NCBI GenBank assembly: GCA_030610025.1
Contig: JAUWSP010000148.1
Location: 1-6,668, forward strand
From: Acidobacteriota bacterium
Lineage (GTDB): Bacteria > Acidobacteriota > Thermoanaerobaculia > Multivoradales > JAHEKO01
Direction of reading: 5' to 3'
Length of the DNA: 6,668 bases
A program made the translations under genes and the position numbers. Below the pieces are notes generated by a model, which was given only the letters and a program-made list of their open reading frames with translations, ran no database searches and was not told the origin of the DNA. Of this stretch, positions 5,766-6,668 are shown one piece after another (positions within the stretch are counted from its first letter, which is position 1; the number at the start of each line of letters is the position of its first letter).

Positions 5766-6668
5766 ATGATCGGATCAACCCTTTCTCATTTCAGAATCAC
5801 CGACAAGCTTGGCGAAGGCGGCATGGGCGAGGTCTATCTTGCCGAGGACACAACGCTGGGCCGAGAGGTCGCGATCAAGGTGCTGCCCGAAGCCGTGGCC
5901 GCGGATCCCGAGCGCCTGGCCCGCTTCGAGCGCGAAGCCAAGGTGTTGGCATCGCTGAATCACTCGAACATTGCAGCCATCTATTCGTTCGAACACGTGG
6001 AGACCATCCACTTCCTCGTCATGGAGCTCGCCTCCGGTGAAGACCTCTCCCAGCGGCTGGCTCGCGGTGCGCTACCGATCGAGGAAGCCTTGCCCATCGC
6101 GTTGCAGATCGCGGAGGCGCTGGAGACTGCACACGAGCAGGGCATCATCCATCGGGACCTGAAGCCCGCCAACATCAAGGTCACGCCAGACGGTCAGGTC
6201 AAGGTACTGGATTTCGGTCTCGCGAAGGCGCTCGAGTCGCAGACTGCAGGGGCCGAGAATCAGGGTCTCTCGATGTCTCCGACCCTCACGGCGCAGATGA
6301 CCACCGTCGGGGTACTGCTGGGCACTGCGGCCTACATGAGCCCCGAGCAGGCCAAAGGGCTCGAGGCCGACCGCCGAGCCGATGTCTGGGCCTTCGGTGT
6401 CGTCTTGTGGGAAATGCTGACCGGCCAGCGACTCTTCCAAGGCGATTCGGTCTCCGACACGCTGGCAGCCGTGTTGCGGGACGAGATCAACGGCGAGTCC
6501 TTGCCAGATTCGGTTCCACCGACGACGCGTGCCTTGCTGGCGCGCTGCCTCGATCGGGATCCCAAGTCGAGACTACGGGACATCGGCGAAGCCAGAGTCG
6601 CGTTGGCGACTCACGAGTCGGGTGGCGAGACGTCGACGCTGTTGAGCTCTTTCGGAGCGGTTGCGCAA
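5766..6668 (+). CDS. Hanks-type Ser/Thr protein kinase, N-terminal part (runs off the right edge)
   Basis: The frame is open from ATG 5766 to the window end, giving 301 residues with no stop. GAGGA (5754-5758) is the ribosome binding site. An in-frame ATG at 5721 has no such site and would translate the 7-bp repeat, while MIGSTLSHFRI at 5766 matches the usual start of this family. The kinase domain is complete and looks active: glycine-rich loop KLGEGGMGEVY (14-24), VAIK Lys38, helix-C Glu57 (EREAKVL), catalytic loop HRDLKPAN (Asp131, Asn136), DFG (Asp149), GTAAYMSPEQ (186-195), DVWAFG (Asp206), and the closing Arg in RDPKSRL (Arg269). HRD plus a Ser/Thr-rich activation loop (169-181) suggests activation by autophosphorylation. 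Relatives usually continue with a transmembrane helix and a TolB/WD40-like or TPR sensor part. That region is outside the window, so it is an expectation only. Residues 283-301 look like the start of a linker. Confidence 0.93.
   Translation, partial: MIGSTLSHFRITDKLGEGGMGEVYLAEDTTLGREVAIKVLPEAVAADPERLARFEREAKVLASLNHSNIAAIYSFEHVETIHFLVMELASGEDLSQRLARGALPIEEALPIALQIAEALETAHEQGIIHRDLKPANIKVTPDGQVKVLDFGLAKALESQTAGAENQGLSMSPTLTAQMTTVGVLLGTAAYMSPEQAKGLEADRRADVWAFGVVLWEMLTGQRLFQGDSVSDTLAAVLRDEINGESLPDSVPPTTRALLARCLDRDPKSRLRDIGEARVALATHESGGETSTLLSSFGAVAQ

Noticed and set aside
5702..6040. Plus-strand 112-codon open frame across the kinase start
   Set aside because: It is out of frame with the kinase domain, and its Arg/Gly-rich translation is typical of a shadow frame.
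1..6668. Mobile element, CRISPR array, toxin-antitoxin or phage-defence system
   Set aside because: No transposase, terminal repeats, direct-repeat array, tRNA junction or defence-family motif was seen; the HipA-like gene has a signal peptide and no HipB-like partner next to it.

Overview
This is a GC-rich window from a Gram-negative bacterium. The outer-membrane TonB-dependent receptor, the Sec and lipoprotein signal peptides and strong Shine-Dalgarno sites support this. The Ser/Thr kinase at the right edge, with its MIGSTLSHFRI start and GTAAYMSPEQ activation segment, resembles the large eukaryotic-type kinases common in Acidobacteriota and a few other deep Gram-negative lineages. The lineage is an inference from family resemblance, not a firm assignment.

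All five genes are on the + strand. From left to right they are: (1) the 3' end of an alpha/beta hydrolase (to 683); (2) a secreted protein with a HipA/FAM20-like kinase fold (803-1624); (3) a complete TonB-dependent outer-membrane receptor of 768 residues (1740-4046); (4) an amidohydrolase of the 5-methylthioadenosine/S-adenosylhomocysteine deaminase type with a lipoprotein signal (4085-5545); (5) the N-terminal 301 residues of a Hanks-type Ser/Thr protein kinase (from 5766, running off the right edge). Genes 1 and 5 are cut by the window edges. No tRNA, rRNA, CRISPR array, transposase or integration site was seen.

The gaps are 119, 115, 38 and 220 bases, so this looks more like separately transcribed genes than one tight operon. 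Only the receptor and amidohydrolase are close, and between them lies the most unusual feature of the window. A perfect 14-bp intrinsic-terminator hairpin with a U-rich tail (4096-4138) sits inside the first 18 codons of the amidohydrolase. Its stem encodes the basic n-region of the signal peptide, and its U-tract encodes the start of the hydrophobic core.

Functionally, the receptor would import a scarce ligand across the outer membrane. The lipoprotein amidohydrolase would act on an amino-purine-like or related cyclic substrate in the envelope, so the pair could be an uptake-and-processing unit; the ligand cannot be read from the sequence. The two kinase-fold proteins are unrelated in detail: one is exported and FAM20/HipA-like, the other is cytoplasmic at its N terminus and Hanks-type.
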